NCBI GenBank assembly: GCA_038380435.1
Contig: JAWZYU010000011.1
Span: forward strand, 77,001,501-77,065,500
Direction: 5' to 3'
DNA length: 64,000 bases
Source of the DNA: Ryuthela nishihirai
Taxonomy: Eukaryota > Arthropoda > Arachnida > Araneae > Heptathelidae
Position 1 is the first letter of the stretch. Each line of letters starts with the position of its first letter. The notes beneath the pieces are model-generated. The model was given only the letters and a program-made list of their open reading frames with translations, was not told the DNA's origin and did not search any database. Below are positions 60,328-64,000 of this stretch, piece after piece. The translations under genes and the position numbers were made by a program.

Positions 60328-60897
60328 CAGCCACTCAAAAAAGTATCCGAACACTACGGTTGATTACAGAATTCAGAAAAAATATCTGGCAACGATTTTT
60401 TTAGAAATTAGTGATCTGGCAACCGTCGTGTAAAAAAGTATCCGAACACTACGGTTGATTACAGAATTCAGAAAAAATATCTGGCAAAGATTTTTTTAGA
60501 AATTAGTGATCTGGCAACCGTCGTGTAAAAAATATCCGAACACTACAGTTGATTACAGAATTCAGAAAAAATATCTAGCAACGATTTTTTTAGAAATTAG
60601 TGATCTGGCAACCGTCGTGTAAAAAAGTATCCGAACACTACGGTTGATTACAGAATTCAGAAAAAATATCTGGCAACGATTTTTTTAGAAATTAGTGATC
60701 TGGCAACCGTCGTGTCACGTGACACTAATTTCTAAAAAAAATCGTTTCCAGATATTTTTTCTGAATTATGTAATCAACCGTAGTGTTCGGATACTTTTTT
60801 GCACGACGGTTTCCAGATCACTAATTTCTAAAAAAATCGTTGCCAGATATTTTTTCTGAAATCAACCGTATTGTTCGGATACTTTTTTGAGTGACTG
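60328..60897. mobile_element. Composite palindromic MITE array
   Basis: It is flanked by TA, with ends CAGCCACTCAAAAAAGTATC and, in reverse, CAGTCACTCAAAAAAGTATC. Between them the half-element is repeated four times in direct orientation (TATCCGAACACTA starts at 60344, 60439, 60533 and 60628; period 94-95), then appears twice in inverted orientation (about 60719-60805 and 60806-60897). It starts four bases after the target-site duplication of LINE copy 2. Confidence 0.88.
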
Positions 60898-61444
60898 TAC
60901 CTGCGGAAATGAAGCGTTTCTTATTCCTTTCTACCAACCCAGCTTGATTACGTGCGCCACAATGAACCTCTTCTGTTTGATGAGCTCCGATGTGAAACCG
61001 TGATAGCAAATATTTTCTTCGTTTCGAAGCAAACTATTGAAATATGAATAACAAAAATCTTGTTTGGGTCTTATTACGAAATGTAACATCATTATCCAGC
61101 TGATAAGAAGTAATTTCGTAATCTATGTGCCAAATATTTCTCGTTAAAAAATCGCAAACTTAAAGCATGTCACTCTCATGTTTTTCTGCAAATACTTTCA
61201 TAAGACAAAGAAATAAAAAAAAGAAATTTACAATCACTTTTCGCATTTTGTGTGAAACATAAGCAATAAAATGAAATTGCAACTGCCATGTTCTTCTCTA
61301 ATGAATTAGACTCACGCCTCAAAGCTTATTATCCTACAGCAAATTCATCACTTCCATAAAAGCACTTATATTATCACTTAAAAAGTATTTCTGTTAATTG
61401 ATTGCTTAAGGTTCATAGGATAAGGTCATAAGAGAATTCTTATT
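60898..61444. other. No gene recognised
   Basis: AT-rich sequence with no long frame and no repeat matching other parts of the window. Confidence 0.5.
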
Positions 61445-61550
61445 CGACGACCAATAGTAGCTCAGCACTAGAGATCCTCTCATGCAAGAAGAGATCTTCA
61501 TTCGAATCCCTCCCAAATCAAGACAGTTTTATTGTTTCTGTATTTAAGGT
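61445..61550 (+). repeat. tRNA-like SINE head
   Basis: AGTAGCTCAGCACTAGAGAT (A box) and CATTCGAATCCCTCCC (B box) lie about 35 bp apart. The body beyond it does not match the other SINEs clearly. Confidence 0.45.
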
Positions 61551-61699
61551 TATACTTAAGATCTATGCTACCCTTTGCACGAATTGATTTCTTACCTGCC
61601 ATAATTTATTTCATTTTTCATTGAAATACGAATTTCAGACATTACAGTAGTTTTAATGTGCTGCCATCTATTGAGCAAGAAGTAAAATTATTACTCTAA

Positions 61700-61900
61700 A
61701 CCAGTGGTTCTCAACCTTTTATGCTTCACGTACCCCCTGGAAATGTGTATGTAACTGGCGTACCCCTTGTATAGATAGATAAAGCTATAGTTATAGTATA
61801 AAAAGGTTATTTTTACTTCGTTACTAGTTCTAGCGACTTTTGAGCTCTCACGGACTACCCCAAAAAATTTTACCGCGCACCCCACGTTGAATAACACACT
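61700..61900. mobile_element. Possible hAT-type MITE fragment
   Basis: CAGTGGTTCTCAACCTTTTA at 61701 is a common hAT-type terminus; the region continues with CGTACCCC repeats. A matching right end is not clear. Another terminus of this kind, in reverse (AACGTTGGGAACCACTG), ends near 56642. Confidence 0.4.
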
Positions 61901-62833
61901 TTAGAGTAGGACAGAGTGCGCTACTCTAAAGTGTTGAGAAGAAATAGGACTGAGGATATCATAATAGAGGTCTTTTCCTTTTAAATGGCGGTTACCATGT
62001 TATATACCAAAGTCCTTCAACAAATAGAACCCATTTTTAATTGATCGACAAATCGCCTCCAAATAAAGTTATATGTTACCCAATACTTCTATGGCCTTAT
62101 TCGCAAATGCAACCAATTCTAGTTCAATTTTTCCTTCAGATAAAAATTATTTACATTTTAAAATTAGGAATTGTAATTAATTCTTGATCGTGCATAATAA
62201 TTCGTGTCATTTCCTAACTTTTAACTGCATCTCAACGGAAAGTTTATGTTCAAGCGCGTACCTGGTTTAGAAAGGATTTCGAGGAAGAAGCTTTTAATCT
62301 CATTTTCAAAGGTTCCCTTGATGATATAGAAACTCAAAAGAGGACAATTCATTACCTTCATTTGCGATTCGATGACAGAATTAGGAATGCAGATCAACGA
62401 AAAGAAAAAATTCCATCCCATTTCCCTGGGAGTGAAGATTCCCTGACTTAATGAACTTCAGACGACAGATCAAGCAGAGTAAACGGCATCGTACGAGCTG
62501 GCCGAGGCGCGTGCAGCATCTGATGTATTTCTGCCACATTTCGTTGCTCCGCTGTCGTACGAGGCGGAGTTTTTATCCTATTTTTTGTTTCCAGATAGCC
62601 GAGGGTCATAAATATTTCACTGGGTTCATTACAGTGTCCACTTGCGCAGCAGAGCAGAAGTGCAGTGCAAAGGGCAGGCGTGATGCTGGGGGATGGAATG
62701 TTAATGGCATTCATGATTAACGTAGCCATGTCTGTTATGTATAATGCATCATCCGTGCTTCGTGGCGACCACTGTAGCACAATATGCCAATTACCAAATG
62801 TCACGGTTGCCGATATCAATCACCGGCTGAATA

Positions 62834-62926
62834 ATGCAAAGAAGCCTTCTTCACTTCGCTATTCTAGTCTCAGCCCTTGCAGCAGTTGCCGTTCACATCG
62901 CCTCTACCTACATTCACTGGGACGAG
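62834..62926 (+). CDS. Candidate first coding exon with signal peptide, product unknown
   Basis: An ATG in a GC-richer block opens MQRSLLHFAILVSALAAVAV, followed by HIASTYIHWDE. It has a basic n-region, a hydrophobic core of about 15 residues and small residues near a possible cleavage site: a textbook secretory signal peptide. A possible donor follows at GAG|GTATTC, which is weak because it lacks G at +5. Without splicing, the frame stays open for about 28 more codons and ends inside a SINE fragment that begins near 62990. No matching downstream exon lies within the remaining kilobase. It could start a + strand gene continuing to the right of the window. Overlapping frames on both strands are also open here, so caution is needed. 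Confidence 0.35.
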
Positions 62927-62989
62927 GTATTCGCTGCGGAAAGCCAATGGCCAAGTTCTCTTTCCGCACACATCTTGGCTGTCTCTCAG

Positions 62990-63142
62990 CGGCATTTTTT
63001 GCATCCACAATGAGCTAAATGGCTACGTCACAATGACTCCCAGGGATGAGTAGGGGCAGGAGACCCACTGGACAGAAGACAGGCTCCCGTTAAGAAATTA
63101 AGCTTCTTCTTTAACATGAGTAGAGCATGACTCTCCTGAACA
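62990..63142 (-). mobile_element. SINE fragment (left half of an inverted SINE pair)
   Basis: It matches the 3' half of the SINE family in minus orientation (CGGCATTTTTTGCATCCACA; GAGACCCACTGGACAG; GAGCATGACTCTCCTGAACA). At about 63143 it is replaced by the opposite orientation. It follows directly on the signal-peptide ORF at 62834. Confidence 0.7.
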
Positions 63143-63335
63143 CGAGTCCCAGCTGCGTCAGCGTTGAGAATTATCTCCGCAAAATTCCCCGCCCTGCCCA
63201 CGGTCAGTAGGGGACACCGATGGACTTGGAAAGGCCGCCATCCGTCGTCTGGAACGTTAAGCCGTGACCCCGTGTGCGGGAGAACCATACCCTGTGCACG
63301 TTAAAGAACACGCTGGATGGCCTTGACTGTGAGCT
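63143..63335 (+). mobile_element. SINE fragment (right half of an inverted SINE pair)
   Basis: In + orientation it runs from just inside the B box (GAGTCCCAGCTGCGTCAGCG) through AATTCCCCGCCCTGCCCACG to ACGCTGGATGGCCTTGACTG. It is close in sequence to 29321-29705 and sits head-on against the previous fragment. Confidence 0.75.
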
Positions 63336-63541
63336 ACCTAAAGAAGATAAAGCAAGAGAAAGGAAAAGTGAAAATCAAAAGAAGAAAAAAGAAAGGGTTA
63401 AAAAAAATAGGGTGAAGAGGGAAAGGAAGACTAAAGAAATGCAAAAATCCCACTTCAACCAGTCAAAACTTATTGCGGACTTTCAGTCTGTGCACACTTA
63501 ATAATTCCAATTCCGAATTCTTCAAAAGCAGGGATGAATCG

Positions 63542-64000
63542 TCAAATCATGGTCGCAGTAAAATCAGATTTATATACATGATACTTTTCCGTTAACTCCT
63601 TAAGAAATTCCGTATACTCTTTCTTCAGTTCTCCTTGATTATCCAGGATTTTTGCAATATTTGCCATATCTTCTTTAATAGTTTTTGTAATATTTTATAA
63701 TATTTGCCATATCTTCCTTAATAGTTATAGTTGATTCGTTTTTCCTTTTACTGGCTATTGCTTTAAAGAGTTTCTTCAGTTGCCTACATGGCTCTCTTTT
63801 AGTCCAGTTACCACCTTTTTGGCTTTACATTTTAGCATCTGCTTTTCGGTGTTTCAGGTGTTGTTCCGGAGTTTTGCACAGCTTTTCCTGCTCTGTATCT
63901 TTGTCGTTTTCTATTGCTTTATCAGCGTGATCCTCAAGTATGGGGTCTATGATCAATTCCCCATCAGGTATCTCAAAGTTGCCGTCAGTGTTGACTTTTT
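63542..64000 (-). pseudogene. Degraded coiled-coil protein segment, partial at right edge, probably a retroelement ORF1/gag-like relic
   Basis: On the minus strand the last 166 bases are open from the window edge to a TAA at 63835-63837, with a charged, protein-like sequence (DGNFEIPDGELIIDPILEDH; ENDKDTEQEKL). After frame changes the similarity continues as KREPCRQLKKLFKAIASKRK and then as a heptad-like coiled coil (ILDNQGELKKEYTEFLKELT), ending in TGA at 63542-63544. A tandem duplication of the stretch encoding IKEDMANI (63655-63725) accounts for one frameshift. Charged coiled coils of this kind are common in ORF1 or gag-like proteins of retroelements, but no zinc knuckle is visible, so the class is a guess. 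Confidence 0.4.

Noticed and set aside
62448..62819. 123-codon minus-strand frame
   Set aside because: It lies in a GC-rich block where both strands are open; no domain, start context or splice sites support it.

Overview
This is a stretch of animal nuclear genome, most likely from an arthropod and plausibly a chelicerate such as a spider. That placement is inferred from the style of the sequence, not proven. The sequence is AT-rich, exons are small and isolated, introns are near 20 kb, and transposons of many ages are dense. They include RTE-like LINEs, Tc1/mariner elements, tRNA-derived SINEs, solo LTRs and palindromic MITEs. There are no operons, bacterial genes or phage genes.

The only host gene I can identify lies on the + strand as three widely spaced, phase-compatible exons at 14477-14641, 34583-34813 and 52610-52754. 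They encode a thrombospondin type-1 (TSP1) repeat, then an ADAMTS-type cysteine-rich module, then the [11 protein letters not shown] end of that module followed at once by the start of another TSP1. This identifies a secreted extracellular-matrix protein of the ADAMTS-like/papilin group (the family of ADAMTSL1/3, nolo/MADD-4 and papilin). The first exons, and the rest of the second TSP1, are not recognisable here. Weaker exon candidates are at 357-566, 22006-22494 (minus), 54087-54407 and 62834-62926, the last with a signal peptide.

Layout. 1-2486: mostly non-coding. 2487-5955: LINE copy 1, broken by stops. 6-14 kb: AT-rich DNA with repeat fragments, a palindromic MITE, a tRNA SINE and a dead mariner. 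14.5 kb: TSP1 exon. 14.6-34.6 kb: intron with a solo LTR, a ~280-bp tandem array split by a LINE 3' end, a Tc1 element with a LINE nested in it, SINEs, a complete but dead Tc1 and a transposase relic. 34.6 kb: cysteine-rich exon. 34.8-52.6 kb: intron with two more Tc1 elements, a second solo LTR, a SINE and an 8.7-kb minisatellite of 40-bp units with a 2433-bp higher-order period. 52.6 kb: third exon, whose 3' end and splice donor are themselves amplified as a 48-bp tandem array. 54-64 kb: hAT-like and palindromic MITEs, LINE copy 2 (full length, with target-site duplication and one clear frameshift in its main ORF), a composite palindromic array, SINE fragments and a degraded coding segment running off the right edge.

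The most unusual points are the minisatellite seeded on an exon/splice-donor boundary, the higher-order repeat inside a gene, the apparent lack of the ADAMTS spacer between the cysteine-rich module and the next TSP1, and several hairpin or palindrome structures.
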